From Lachnospiraceae bacterium (lineage in GTDB: Bacteria; Bacillota; Clostridia; Lachnospirales; Lachnospiraceae): a stretch of 64,000 nucleotides of DNA. Of the stretch, positions 6,307 to 15,790 are shown one piece after another (the first letter of the stretch is position 1; every line of letters starts with the position of its first letter). A program made the translations under genes and the position numbers. Location: contig JAETNQ010000003.1 in the NCBI GenBank assembly GCA_021772075.1, positions 1 through 64,000 on the forward strand. The letters run 5' to 3'. Under the pieces are notes generated by a model that was given only the letters and a program-made list of their open reading frames with translations, was not told the origin of the DNA and ran no database searches.

Positions 6307-7563
6307 CTATGCGGCTTTAGGTAATGCTTCAGGAGTAAACGTATACCGCTTTACATATCCCGTTGCATTAAAATCTTTCTTTTCTTTTAATGTCCTACTA
6401 ATTGCTAAATCAATCCCCGAACGAGATTTCAAATGGTAATAATATAAATCCTTGAATGGCGTATTTAACCTATCAATTCGTCCAGACGATTGCTTCATAA
6501 TTTTGTAGGAATAGTTTTGTGAGTAAAATATAATGGTATCTGTTTTAATACAGTTCCAACCTTCAGCGCCAGCATTGTATTGAACCAAATATACCCACTT
6601 CTTAGCATCCGGAACTGGTTGATGACAGTGCCCGTTCCATTCTGCAATCTCGACATCATTTCCGTAAGCCAAATTCTTCAGTATGTCAAGTTCATAATCA
6701 AAATTGTAGAATATAATGGCTCTCGGATGCTTCTCAATGATTTCCAGTAATGCCACTTGCCTTGATTGGTCGGTGTTTACGATTTTTCGCCAGACATAAC
6801 AAAGTTCACCCGCATTGACAATTGGCTTGTCCTTATAAGGATTCCATCTAGTCCTCGCAACATCTTTGTACTTCTCGATGTTGTACTTAACAAAGACGTC
6901 TTCGTGATGTGAAACGGTGGTTCTTTTGAAATCCATATTCACCAAAATATTATTTCGCTGTCGTATCAACCTTCCAACATTTAAGTATCTATCCACTTTC
7001 GGGAATTTGCTGAATCGACTGTAAACAATATGCTCTCTGGTAAACTCGGTTCGATTCCTATAGAAACCGTTCGCGATAAAGACCGGAATATAATCTTGCC
7101 AAGTATCTCCAGGAGTGGCAGAGAGAAGAATCCATTGATTACTTTTGGCAATCTTCAGGAATGACTTTACCCATGCTCCCGAACCGACTACTCGTTGCTC
7201 ATCAAATATAAAGAATGCATCCACAATCTCTGCATACTTCTTGATGTTGTTCCACGAATCTACAACAACCTTATTATGATAAAGATTATGTTCCGGCTTA
7301 GTAGAAAGAAGAAAGGGCGAAAGCTCGCCCTCCCATTCCAATGTATCTCTTTTTCGTGCTGTAGTGATGATATATAAATCTTTTGGCGGATCATTCATTG
7401 GCAAGTAGTTATCTCCGGCAACATTTCCCAATAGTTCTCCGCCTTCCTGGAAGAAATAATAGGCAAGAGCCGTTCGAGACTTACCAGAACCAACGCCGCC
7501 ACAAAGAATACAGCCGTTTTTCATCTGACTAACTGCTTTCATCTGGTAGTCGTATAGTTCCAT
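6307..7563 (-). CDS. Superfamily 2 DNA helicase (SNF2-like)
   Basis: 418 residues. Helicase motifs in order: Q-type YDYQMKAV (4-11), Walker A GGVGSGKS (about 21-28), motif II FIFDEQRV, motif III LLSATPGDTW, and the C-terminal half with motif V VQYNAGAEGWN and motif VI SGRIDRLNTP. This is a compact SNF2/DEAD-like ATPase of the kind placed beside replication proteins in phages, where it may restart or remodel forks. It heads the replication module and is followed at four bases by the next gene. Confidence 0.9.
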   Translation of the reverse strand: MELYDYQMKAVSQMKNGCILCGGVGSGKSRTALAYYFFQEGGELLGNVAGDNYLPMNDPPKDLYIITTARKRDTLEWEGELSPFLLSTKPEHNLYHNKVVVDSWNNIKKYAEIVDAFFIFDEQRVVGSGAWVKSFLKIAKSNQWILLSATPGDTWQDYIPVFIANGFYRNRTEFTREHIVYSRFSKFPKVDRYLNVGRLIRQRNNILVNMDFKRTTVSHHEDVFVKYNIEKYKDVARTRWNPYKDKPIVNAGELCYVWRKIVNTDQSRQVALLEIIEKHPRAIIFYNFDYELDILKNLAYGNDVEIAEWNGHCHQPVPDAKKWVYLVQYNAGAEGWNCIKTDTIIFYSQNYSYKIMKQSSGRIDRLNTPFKDLYYYHLKSRSGIDLAISRTLKEKKDFNATGYVKRYTFTPEALPKAA

Positions 7564-7566
7564 TTT

Positions 7567-8160
7567 CTATTCCGCCTTTTCTTCCCGAATCAGTTTTGCT
7601 TTAAGATTCCTGAGTTTTGCAACACTTCCGATTCCAAGCGCATCAGAAATCTCTTTTTCTGATTTTCCCTGATCGTGCAACTTGCGGATATCGCTTAAAA
7701 GCTGCTTATGATACGGTTGTATATGCTTTTTGAACTGGTTATAATAACTCCCCGTATTTCCATAGACTTTTTTTGCGATTGCCATCGCCAGTCCCTTTTC
7801 AGGATCGAAGTCCTCGTTTTCTGCCTTTACAACGGTCTTGGTACCATCCATCCAGAAGACAACAGTTGCGGGATTGTTAAAAATAACCTGCTTGATTTCC
7901 AGCGCCATTTTTCTGTGCAATTCTGCTACCCCGAACACATCATTGACTGCATACTTAATGGCATCCAGTTGGTTCTGTGCCTCCGCCGCCTTTCTATTGG
8001 CTTTGCTGATCTCTGTGGCCGCATACATCAGTTCGGGTTTATACCCGTCCTCATCAACGGCGTAAACGTAACCGCCGGTTAAGTTTCCGATCAGTCTTTG
8101 ATTAGGAGAATTGATCAGATTCTCCATGGTATCCATAAATTCTCTTGCTGTCATACTCAT
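7567..8160 (-). CDS. Phage protein with NPATVVFW domain and HTH-like C terminus
   Basis: 197 residues. Residues about 90-145 contain VIFNNPATVVFWMDGTKT followed by DPEKGLAMAIAKKVYGN, a block shared with the protein at 9089-9511. The C terminus (IRKLHDQGKSEKEISDALGI) looks like a helix-turn-helix. The shared block is common in phage proteins next to replication genes; no activity is known to me. DNA binding is inferred from the HTH. Confidence 0.7.
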   Translation of the reverse strand: MSMTAREFMDTMENLINSPNQRLIGNLTGGYVYAVDEDGYKPELMYAATEISKANRKAAEAQNQLDAIKYAVNDVFGVAELHRKMALEIKQVIFNNPATVVFWMDGTKTVVKAENEDFDPEKGLAMAIAKKVYGNTGSYYNQFKKHIQPYHKQLLSDIRKLHDQGKSEKEISDALGIGSVAKLRNLKAKLIREEKAE

Positions 8161-8162
8161 AG

Positions 8163-9065
8163 TTATTTTTCTCCTTTCAATAAGTCATCCATTTTATGAA
8201 CCAGTCTTCGTGTAACCCAAACATCAGAGAAATATATCGGCATAAACCAATAATTCTCAGTTGTATCATTTGGGTCTATCGGATCTGTAAAAGTGTTACC
8301 GATCTTGATATAGGCCGCCACTCCCAAAAGAGAAAGCTGAATATAACACATCAGAGCTACTATTTCATCAATGTCCTGCCCTACGACAAGAACATGGTTC
8401 TGATAATTCAGATTTTCCTTCTCCAACTGCCTCCTCGCTTCATGAATTCCGGCAATAAGTGTAGCGCCAGCACCGCAACATGAGTCACAGATAGTAATAT
8501 AGCCCTTTTCGTTTATTTCTTGAACCACGCTTTCAGTCATTGCCATCTTCGCCATAAGATCACAGACATGATATGGCGTAAAGAACTGCCCGTTTGAGCC
8601 ATTACCAAGATTTAATTCCATGAAAATACCGCCCAGAAAGTCCTGCTCCGGATTTTCTTCCAAAGCCATAACTGTATGAGCGGTAAGTTCGGGAAACAGG
8701 TTTTGCTCCTGCTTATTGTATTTCTTAATAATTCTCAGATACCGTTTCTCGCGTTCGTCATAGTGACTTTTATCCAACGAATTTGAGATTGCACAGGCAA
8801 ACATAATAATGAAATCTCTCCAAATATCCCATGCTCTATGGCAGGAAGTAAGCTGCTTGAACACTCTGAGAAATTCCTTTCTCGCATCCTGCCGCTTGAA
8901 TTCTTTTTGGGTTGTGGTAGATTTCTTTGACATATCCGGCTTTGGTTTAGGCAGCGGAGTGGATCTTGATTTTGGTTCCCATTTAGGAACTTGTTTCGGC
9001 GAAGCGGTATTTGTCTTTGATTTGGCTGTGGTCTGCCGCTTCGGTTTCTTTTTCCAAAACCTCAT
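8163..9065 (-). CDS. N-6 adenine DNA methylase-like protein
   Basis: 300 residues from ATG 9065 (AAAGGAG upstream). A basic low-complexity first 50 residues precede an HsdM/N6_Mtase-like domain: GQFFTPYHVCDLMAKM (motif X region), then ITICDSCCGAGATLIA (motif I, SAM binding). Where the catalytic NPPY/F motif is expected, the sequence reads IGNTFTDPIDPNDTTENYWF, without a recognisable NPP. It may be a non-catalytic SAM-binding or host-mimic protein, or a divergent enzyme. It sits between two copies of the NPATVVFW domain. Confidence 0.75.
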   Translation of the reverse strand: MRFWKKKPKRQTTAKSKTNTASPKQVPKWEPKSRSTPLPKPKPDMSKKSTTTQKEFKRQDARKEFLRVFKQLTSCHRAWDIWRDFIIMFACAISNSLDKSHYDEREKRYLRIIKKYNKQEQNLFPELTAHTVMALEENPEQDFLGGIFMELNLGNGSNGQFFTPYHVCDLMAKMAMTESVVQEINEKGYITICDSCCGAGATLIAGIHEARRQLEKENLNYQNHVLVVGQDIDEIVALMCYIQLSLLGVAAYIKIGNTFTDPIDPNDTTENYWFMPIYFSDVWVTRRLVHKMDDLLKGEK

Positions 9066-9088
9066 ACATTCTCCTTTCAAACACGACA

Positions 9089-9511
9089 TTAGTCACGCGG
9101 CAATTCAGTCTTCAGCACATTGTTGAAGTTCCCCTTATTACCGAGCGCTTTTTTCATGAAGCAAAGAGCTAATCCTTTTTCGGGATCATACACGTCACCT
9201 TTCTGACATTTTACAATCGTCTTGCTTCCGTCTTCCCAAATAACAATAGTGGCCGGATCATTAAATATAACTCTTTTGTATGTCATATCGGAAGGGATTT
9301 TCAGAACACCGATACGGCGAGGGTCTTTATAACCAACAGAACTACGTCCGTCAACTATTCCGTTCAGCTTTATTCTCATTATGGACTCATAAGAAAAACG
9401 TTCCGTTTCCATGTTCGTGATTGTAACGGGTATTTCTTTGCCATCCACAATTATGATTACTTCATGTCCTCTTGCTATTCCCGAATATAAAGAATTAAAT
9501 AATTCTCTCAT
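9089..9511 (-). CDS. Phage protein with NPATVVFW-type domain
   Basis: 140 residues. The second half, VIFNDPATIVIWEDGSKT...YDPEKGLALCFMKKALGN, matches the block in the protein at 7567-8160, so the two are partial paralogues flanking the methylase-like gene. The N-terminal half is beta-rich. AAAGGAG precedes ATG 9511. Function unknown. Confidence 0.7.
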   Translation of the reverse strand: MRELFNSLYSGIARGHEVIIIVDGKEIPVTITNMETERFSYESIMRIKLNGIVDGRSSVGYKDPRRIGVLKIPSDMTYKRVIFNDPATIVIWEDGSKTIVKCQKGDVYDPEKGLALCFMKKALGNKGNFNNVLKTELPRD

Positions 9512-9540
9512 CTTTTTCTCCTTTCAAAAATATAAAGAAA

Positions 9541-9569
9541 GGGCTGTCACTTCATTAAAGTAACAACCC
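9541..9569 (-). terminator. Strong intrinsic terminator
   Basis: Minus-strand 12-bp stem, GGGTTGTTACTT pairing with AAGTGACAGCCC around a TAATG loop, followed by TTTCTTTATATTTTT. It follows the SSB-like gene. Confidence 0.8.
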
Positions 9570-9578
9570 TCCCGGCGA

Positions 9579-10082
9579 TCAGTTGAACGGAATCTCGTCC
9601 GGACCCTCCATCTCGGCATATTTATCGGCAAACTCGTCTTCCTCAATGGTGACATACATGGTCTTTAAATATGCCTTGACACCATTCTTCTCGTTCTTCG
9701 TCCCTTCCTGAATAACCCAGTTGTAAGGGCGGATGGTCAGATCCACATTCCGAATTTCCGCATAATCCAAAGTATCGATAGACTCCTCGTCCAACTGCGT
9801 TTTTGCTCTCCGAGTAATCATAAAAACTTTGGGCGGAATATTCTCAAAGCTGACAGCCACCTGAAGATAATGTTTCGGATCATCATCCTCATCACGAGGG
9901 GGAAGAATCCGAATATTCCATCCCTCATCTGCCAATCTCTGAGCCAATTCGGGATCATCAATGATTACGCAAAAGTTACGGGCACCGGCTCTGTTGTACT
10001 TACCCTCTTTTCCGGCAAAATTCCGAAAGATAACCCGGGCATTCTCCATGATAATGTTGTCGTTTACTCTTTTTCGTGACAT
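9579..10082 (-). CDS. Probable single-strand DNA-binding protein
   Basis: 167 residues. Beta-rich with an acidic C terminus ending GPDEIPFN, closely like the acidic tip of SSB proteins (DDDIPF) that recruits replication partners. Lies immediately downstream of the polymerase gene in the same operon, the usual place for a phage SSB. The OB core is divergent, so the assignment rests on the tail, size and context. It is followed by a strong terminator. Confidence 0.7.
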   Translation of the reverse strand: MSRKRVNDNIIMENARVIFRNFAGKEGKYNRAGARNFCVIIDDPELAQRLADEGWNIRILPPRDEDDDPKHYLQVAVSFENIPPKVFMITRRAKTQLDEESIDTLDYAEIRNVDLTIRPYNWVIQEGTKNEKNGVKAYLKTMYVTIEEDEFADKYAEMEGPDEIPFN

Positions 10083-10102
10083 AATAATTCTCCTTTACTT
10101 TT

Positions 10103-13100
10103 TTAGTTGTCTTCGGGTTGATTCATGGCGTGTTTCATAATCACGTCCGAAATATCGTATCCAAGACCACAATCCATATGGAAAGTGTCTTCATTAAAAT
10201 GTGGGCAGTCAAAGCAGGTACTGAACTTCGCATCTCCGCAAGGCATTAACCACGGCGGTGTATCCTCACAGTCAATATCAGAATCATTTGCTCCAAGCGG
10301 ACCAATATAAGGGTCGTCCGAAACAAACCACTCGAAATCTCCATACTCTGAGATTGTCTTAACCGCTTCATCAATCAGCTTGTCATAGTATCCACGGTCA
10401 ATGTCGCCCTCTTTCTCCAGTTCCCGAACCATCTCCGATTCAAGCCATCGATACCCTTTCGAGCCGGTAGCAGCGTAATACTTACCATCTTTCTCACGCA
10501 TAAGCAGACCGCCGCCACAACCATCTTTAATCGGGCAGAATTGACCGACTTTTCCGATGAAACGATAATTGTGTCCCTCGTCAATAAGCGGTCTTAACTC
10601 TGCACAGGTCGCTTCAAATGTTATATCTGAAAGCAGTCCCTTTTTGTAGTCACTTTCTGCCTTGGCAAACTCTTTCTCGTGAGCGGTAACGTCAGGCATT
10701 CCCTCATTCATATCCAAATATAAAGAGCTGCTCACGGATTTGGTTTCGCACATATCTTCAAACGCAATCTCTTCTCCACTGAACAGTTTCTTAAATACAT
10801 ATGGAATCTGAAACTGGGTTCCTGTCGCCGTCCATTCGCCCGCGTGCTTTCCGTCCTTATACTTAGCGATATAAACCGCATCGTTGACGAGACACATCCT
10901 GTCGTATGTAGCCTCATGCTCAAATGTGTATCCATACTGTTTGCCATAATCCATTACAAACTGAATAATCTCAGGTGTTGCATCCGGAATTTTAATGGAG
11001 TCCGTCTTTATGTGTGCAACAGTAAAGCCCCGTTCCTGTACCTCATGCTTAAGGTTAATCATGAACAGAGCTCCTCGTTTCGCCACAATATTGTCTTTAT
11101 TTCTCGGATCACGGAATGCGTTATCGAACGACGCAGAAGTGAGACCATATACAGAATTGATTGCTGTCTTCAATGCATCAGCAAGCTGCTTGGATGTCAT
11201 TTCGCCGTCAATTACCTTCTGGATATAAGGTGTGAGTTTGCCATCCAGCATCGTGTTGACGATATCCCATGCCTCATGCTTGATACTCACACGTCCCTCA
11301 ACAATATCCCGGAATGCTCTGGTGAATTTTACTCCGAATAGAACTTCTGCAATGGCGCTGTGGGGATGCATGGAAGAAATATCCAACAATGCAACATTTC
11401 CGTACATACCCGGCTCAGCATAGACATAGCCACCTTCCCCAACTTCCTCACCGCGGTAAGTTGACTTTCCGTTCTCAAATTTGTATCCCGGAAAATATGG
11501 AAGAAAACTTCCGGCTTCACCATGCGTATGATTCATCATTTCTGGACACGCTTCTGCCAAGAACTGATAGGTCTCCTCATCCAGATCATGTACCGGCTCA
11601 GCCAAATCTCGATAATTGAACTGATCTTGCGGCTTCCGGTTATTGCCAAATATAATCTTTTGAGTAAGGCTGTTTGTCGTATCGTTTACAGTCATGTCCG
11701 CCAAGTCAGCCAGAATCTCCCGGGCTGTCCAATCAGCTTTCAGATAAACAAAAGCCGCTTCGGTCGCAATCACATCGTTATCACAATACTCGGCAACTTT
11801 TGTCCAGAGTTCCTCCGGTACAGGCTGATCCCACGGAAGTCCGAGCTCCTGATGATGGGTTCCAGCTTTGATGATCCGAATCTCTGCCTCTGAGAATCCT
11901 CTTTTTTTCAGTTCCTTTTCGGAAACATTTCCCATCTCAATTTCCAACTTCTTGAGACTCTTCTTATTTCCAGCAGAAGCAAAGTCGTAGACATCTGTGT
12001 AACTGACATTATAAGCTTCTCCAAAGAAACAATTAGCGCTTCCGTTAATAATCTTCTGCGAGAGGTTGTAAAGTTGTTCGTTAGAATAACCCATAAGTCT
12101 CGCATACAGAATATGATTGTCATACCGGCGACAATTGAAGCCAACCAATCGGAAGCGCATCAAACTCTCAATTTCGGTCGGCGTGGGATTGATCATTCTG
12201 ACAACCGGTTTTCCCTCACCCTCAATTTTCCAGTTCACAAGAAACAGGTTGGGAAATACTTCAACGTCATAAAATATCAGCTTTGCATCCTCATTCTTTA
12301 CGGCTGTGGACGTATCAGCAGATTTGAACTGCATCTTGTTTACTAACTTGATACAGTAATCGGCCTGATGAGTGCTGCTTGCTGCAAAAGCTAATACCGC
12401 ATTCCGCATATCTGTCACATCATATTTCAGTTCGCTCGAATATGCGTCCTCCAGTATTTTATAAATAAAGTCGATACTGGGCTTAGTACCGGGATGAATC
12501 TCCTTGTTGAGATTTCGCTTTATCAGTGTTCTAAGCCCTTTCTCGCTTTGAATCGCATCAAAATTTACCATTTTGTTTTCTCCTTTCAGCGGTAAACCAG
12601 AGCTAATTGTTGCGATGGGCAGATTGTTACACTTTGATAACTTACGTCTTAATGAACTATTGCCCGTGAACACCTTAACTTCTATGTGGTCGTCATAAAC
12701 GCGACTCAGCTTGGTGGGATCACCCGTATAAATATAATGCAGATGTACTCCACATCCGCTTTTACTGAGTTCCGCATAGGTAGGCGGCCATTTGCTTGCT
12801 TCTGTGACATTCCTTTCAAAAGACTTATTACCGTCCTTATCGGGAATATCAAAATCAATTACAATGTGATTTTCCGGAATCTTGACATAATGAAGTTGCG
12901 AAGAATCTAAAGCTGCTAGGGTTGTCTTGACATTTAACCATTTTTTGCTTGGTGTTCCTGCCTCTGTGCCATATTGAGCTGGACAGTCAGAGCATTCTTT
13001 GTCAAATATCGATTCCTGCTCTTTGAACTCAATCAATCTTGGCTTTGTTTCCGCAATTTCACCCTCCGAATTTTTTTCAGTTTCAAATTTCTCAGTCCGA

Positions 13101-14380
13101 AATCCAGAGTAATAGCTCCTAACCCGTGAGCCATCATCAAGATTGAAGCGCTCTTTGTAATCTCTGAAATAGTTTCTAAGTTCCTCCTTAAAGATTCTCT
13201 GAGAGAACGGAAACGACACCTTTGCTTCGTCACAATAGGTCTTATACATCTCCCAGGCAGCTTTTAAAGTTGTTCCGTCCTCTTTTTTAAACACATGGTA
13301 CGAATCAACAATGAAGTTGTAAAAATCATTGGATGCCCCCAGCATAGCAATGGGAATATAGTCGTCATACATACCGGGGTTTTTCAAATATACTTCCTGA
13401 CAGTAAGATGCAATAGCTCCAAGTTCAAAACCAACCTGCTTCACAATTGCTTTATAATCTTTCGGACTCAACTTGTCCCCGGTCGGAGATACATCAATCA
13501 ATCTTCGGATAAGACCGGATTTAGCATCTGTTATCTTTACCGGTTTGTTGGTTCCCATAAAAAGAAAACACTTGAATCGGTTAGCATAAGTAGATTTAAA
13601 CTTTTCGTTTACCGTCATCAATTCGTGAGACACCAAACTGTTAAGACGGGTATTATCTTCGATTCTTGACAAATCACCATCATGTTGGATTGCTACGAGA
13701 GGGTTACTCTTAAAAGCTTCCAATGCAAAGGAATTACTGGAAGATCCAAGTGCTTTTGCGTCAAACACCGAATAGTACCCGTCGAAGAGTTGCTGAATAA
13801 TGTTAAGCACCGTAGATTTACCCGTTCCGGCAGCACCATATAAAACCATGAACTTTTGCAGTCTTTTAGACTCTCCTGAAACGATCGAGCCGATTGCCCA
13901 TTCAATCTTGTGTCTTTCCTCCTCAGAATATAAAACAGACATCAGCTTGTCGTAAGCAGACAAATCGCCAGCTTCAAGCGGATAGTTCAGCTTTTTACTG
14001 GCGTAATCTTTTTTGTTCGTTTCTGTATTTGAAAATATAAGTTTTTCATCCAGCATATGAAAGGAATCTCTCATCTGCTTTTGACAATACTTATGCCAAG
14101 AATCAATCATTCCGGACTCAGCATCCCACATATGCAGGACTTTAATATCGGAGTCAAAGCGCCGGCGGTTTTCTTCTGCGTATCTATCCAGTTCGCGGTC
14201 TATGAGCTGCAAGGCATCCTGCTCATCTGTAGACCATAAACCACGTTCCTCAATCCAGATAGCGTAAAAGTCACCACCTCGAATCATCAGATCGGAGCTT
14301 TTTTTAATAATGAACTTCGGATAGATTTCTATTACACCACGCTTTGTACTACGTGTTGAAATCATCAAAAAGTCGATCAT
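10103..14380 (-). CDS. Helicase-primase-family B DNA polymerase fusion
   Basis: 1425 residues. N-terminal D5-type helicase: Walker A YGAAGTGKST (181-190), AIQHDGDLS (230-238), sensor MGTNKP (275-280), arginine IRR (291). Residues about 495-600 resemble an archaeo-eukaryotic primase: VIDFDIPD (508-514), GVHLHYIY (544-551) and IEVKVFTG. A 3'-5' exonuclease follows: FYDVEVFP (703-710), VGFNCRRYDNH (746-756), YCDNDV (865-870). Family B polymerase motifs are DISSMHPH (1000-1007), KTAINSVYGLT (1071-1081) and IKTDS (1124-1128), where motif C has lysine in place of the first aspartate of DTD. A self-contained replication protein for the element. GGAAGGAG lies about 13 bases before ATG 14380. Confidence 0.9.
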   Translation of the reverse strand: MIDFLMISTRSTKRGVIEIYPKFIIKKSSDLMIRGGDFYAIWIEERGLWSTDEQDALQLIDRELDRYAEENRRRFDSDIKVLHMWDAESGMIDSWHKYCQKQMRDSFHMLDEKLIFSNTETNKKDYASKKLNYPLEAGDLSAYDKLMSVLYSEEERHKIEWAIGSIVSGESKRLQKFMVLYGAAGTGKSTVLNIIQQLFDGYYSVFDAKALGSSSNSFALEAFKSNPLVAIQHDGDLSRIEDNTRLNSLVSHELMTVNEKFKSTYANRFKCFLFMGTNKPVKITDAKSGLIRRLIDVSPTGDKLSPKDYKAIVKQVGFELGAIASYCQEVYLKNPGMYDDYIPIAMLGASNDFYNFIVDSYHVFKKEDGTTLKAAWEMYKTYCDEAKVSFPFSQRIFKEELRNYFRDYKERFNLDDGSRVRSYYSGFRTEKFETEKNSEGEIAETKPRLIEFKEQESIFDKECSDCPAQYGTEAGTPSKKWLNVKTTLAALDSSQLHYVKIPENHIVIDFDIPDKDGNKSFERNVTEASKWPPTYAELSKSGCGVHLHYIYTGDPTKLSRVYDDHIEVKVFTGNSSLRRKLSKCNNLPIATISSGLPLKGENKMVNFDAIQSEKGLRTLIKRNLNKEIHPGTKPSIDFIYKILEDAYSSELKYDVTDMRNAVLAFAASSTHQADYCIKLVNKMQFKSADTSTAVKNEDAKLIFYDVEVFPNLFLVNWKIEGEGKPVVRMINPTPTEIESLMRFRLVGFNCRRYDNHILYARLMGYSNEQLYNLSQKIINGSANCFFGEAYNVSYTDVYDFASAGNKKSLKKLEIEMGNVSEKELKKRGFSEAEIRIIKAGTHHQELGLPWDQPVPEELWTKVAEYCDNDVIATEAAFVYLKADWTAREILADLADMTVNDTTNSLTQKIIFGNNRKPQDQFNYRDLAEPVHDLDEETYQFLAEACPEMMNHTHGEAGSFLPYFPGYKFENGKSTYRGEEVGEGGYVYAEPGMYGNVALLDISSMHPHSAIAEVLFGVKFTRAFRDIVEGRVSIKHEAWDIVNTMLDGKLTPYIQKVIDGEMTSKQLADALKTAINSVYGLTSASFDNAFRDPRNKDNIVAKRGALFMINLKHEVQERGFTVAHIKTDSIKIPDATPEIIQFVMDYGKQYGYTFEHEATYDRMCLVNDAVYIAKYKDGKHAGEWTATGTQFQIPYVFKKLFSGEEIAFEDMCETKSVSSSLYLDMNEGMPDVTAHEKEFAKAESDYKKGLLSDITFEATCAELRPLIDEGHNYRFIGKVGQFCPIKDGCGGGLLMREKDGKYYAATGSKGYRWLESEMVRELEKEGDIDRGYYDKLIDEAVKTISEYGDFEWFVSDDPYIGPLGANDSDIDCEDTPPWLMPCGDAKFSTCFDCPHFNEDTFHMDCGLGYDISDVIMKHAMNQPEDN

Positions 14381-14388
14381 TGCATTTT

Positions 14389-14622
14389 TTACTCTCCTTC
14401 CAGGCGCCTTAATTCCTTAATCTCATTGCTGAGCTCCTCGATTTTCTTGTTCTGCTTTTTGCGGTCGATTTCATTTGTAACCATATAAGCCGTCATAGCA
14501 ATAGCTAAAACGGCCACATTACGGTTAAAACTTCTCTGATGTTTTAAGGTTCGCTGAATGCTCTGAACAGCTTTTTCAGAAGACCGTAAACTGCCAAAAA
14601 TATAACCAAACACTTCACACAT
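14389..14622 (-). CDS. Small membrane/coiled-coil protein, 77 aa
   Basis: Start set at ATG 14622 (MCEVFGYIFG), with AAAGGAGG ten bases upstream. One hydrophobic segment (VAVLAIAMTAYMV) is followed by a charged coiled coil (DRKKQNKKIEELSNEIKELRR). A membrane-anchored helix is likely. It lies just upstream of the polymerase. Function unknown. Confidence 0.6.
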   Translation of the reverse strand: MCEVFGYIFGSLRSSEKAVQSIQRTLKHQRSFNRNVAVLAIAMTAYMVTNEIDRKKQNKKIEELSNEIKELRRLEGE

Positions 14623-14657
14623 ATGAATCTTGCCTCCTTTCCTTTGAACCTTAAAAT

Positions 14658-15206
14658 TTATACGATTTCGTCTAAGTACCAGCACATTTGATACCAGATT
14701 TCAACAGTCCGCAAATCTCTGCGACTGTGTTTTACCGTAAACAAACCACCCTCGCCATTTCGTTCGTACTCTCGATTTAGAAATCGTTCGATGACTTTGT
14801 TAGCATAATCTTCATCAAATTTTGCATCTGTCATTGAACCTAATCCGAGATTCACTACCATGTTCCAGAACCATTGACCTGTACGATCTCCGATATCGGG
14901 ATCATCCATAATATGTTCTTCACAGCGAATAGCGAGGGCAATCATCATCTCCAAAACACTGCAGGGGTAATTGTCCAAATAAGTTGAAATCATGGATTGT
15001 TTGTACGAATTGTCGTAACCGAACCGATATCTAAGATCTATCCCATCCTCTTCTCTGTTTTCGTCCATAGCGATAGTATAGTTAAAATCTACGCTGTGAA
15101 GAAATGATAAAAGCTTCCGATAAGATAAACTCTTAGAATATCGGCGGTCTAATACGAGCTGGCACATCCAGTCAAAATATTTGCTATTCAGCTCGTTCTT
15201 TGTCAT
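14658..15206 (-). CDS. Conserved phage hypothetical protein, 182 aa
   Basis: Mostly helical protein ending VEIWYQMCWYLDEIV, with DENREEDGIDLRYRFGYD near residue 50. I recall similar proteins in Lachnospiraceae phages without assigned function. GGAGG precedes tandem ATGs at 15209 and 15206; the second has the better spacing. Its start region overlaps the end of the next gene. Confidence 0.65.
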   Translation of the reverse strand: MTKNELNSKYFDWMCQLVLDRRYSKSLSYRKLLSFLHSVDFNYTIAMDENREEDGIDLRYRFGYDNSYKQSMISTYLDNYPCSVLEMMIALAIRCEEHIMDDPDIGDRTGQWFWNMVVNLGLGSMTDAKFDEDYANKVIERFLNREYERNGEGGLFTVKHSRRDLRTVEIWYQMCWYLDEIV

Positions 15207-15790
15207 CATACCTCCATCTGATGTGGCCTTGTTTTAACAACGTCCGAATAAGTTCTCTGATCCAGAAGAATTTCATAGTCACATTTCAGCCGGTCATTTC
15301 TGACAAAGACCGAATCATCCTCGTACTCTCCAAAATGAGTCAGAGACTCAAACCCAACGGCGCCCTCCACATCTTCTACCAGTTCGTCATTCTCATCCGC
15401 AAGAACCTGATCTCCATAATAGGTGAGACTTATTTTCTCATACTCCTCATACTCACCAAATTCTTCCGGGGAAATAACATAGGGTTTATCGTTCATAGAT
15501 GTCTGCTCCTCTTTTCCCGTCCCCGAATAATTCGTGTAGCCTTCATTTTTCAGCAACGCAGCATATTCAGAAATGCTGGGCTTTTCTTCTACTTTCCGCG
15601 GCTCTGCCTGATGCGGTGTTTCCGAAACAGTTACTTCCATGTCGGGATCTTTTTTCATGAAGACAGCCTTTACGGAATCAATCTCTTCCTGAGCAATCTG
15701 CTCATATTTTTTCTTAACATACTGCCATGTAACGACCGACCCGACTGCAGCCCCCATAGCAAACATTACAAAATTGGTTACTTTACTCAT
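15206..15790 (-). CDS. Membrane-anchored phage protein, 194 aa
   Basis: Begins MSKVTNFVMFAMGAAVGSVVTW, a single N-terminal membrane anchor, followed by a charged linker and a conserved C-terminal half: PYVISPEEFGEYEEY...FESLTHFGEYEDDSVFV...LKCDYEILLD. I recall this C-terminal block as widespread in Lachnospiraceae prophages without a known role. Highly acidic. It overlaps genes on both sides. Confidence 0.7.
   Translation of the reverse strand: MSKVTNFVMFAMGAAVGSVVTWQYVKKKYEQIAQEEIDSVKAVFMKKDPDMEVTVSETPHQAEPRKVEEKPSISEYAALLKNEGYTNYSGTGKEEQTSMNDKPYVISPEEFGEYEEYEKISLTYYGDQVLADENDELVEDVEGAVGFESLTHFGEYEDDSVFVRNDRLKCDYEILLDQRTYSDVVKTRPHQMEV

Noticed and set aside
11389-11893. Plus-strand ORFs inside the polymerase gene
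   Set aside because: Shadows of the polymerase reading frame.
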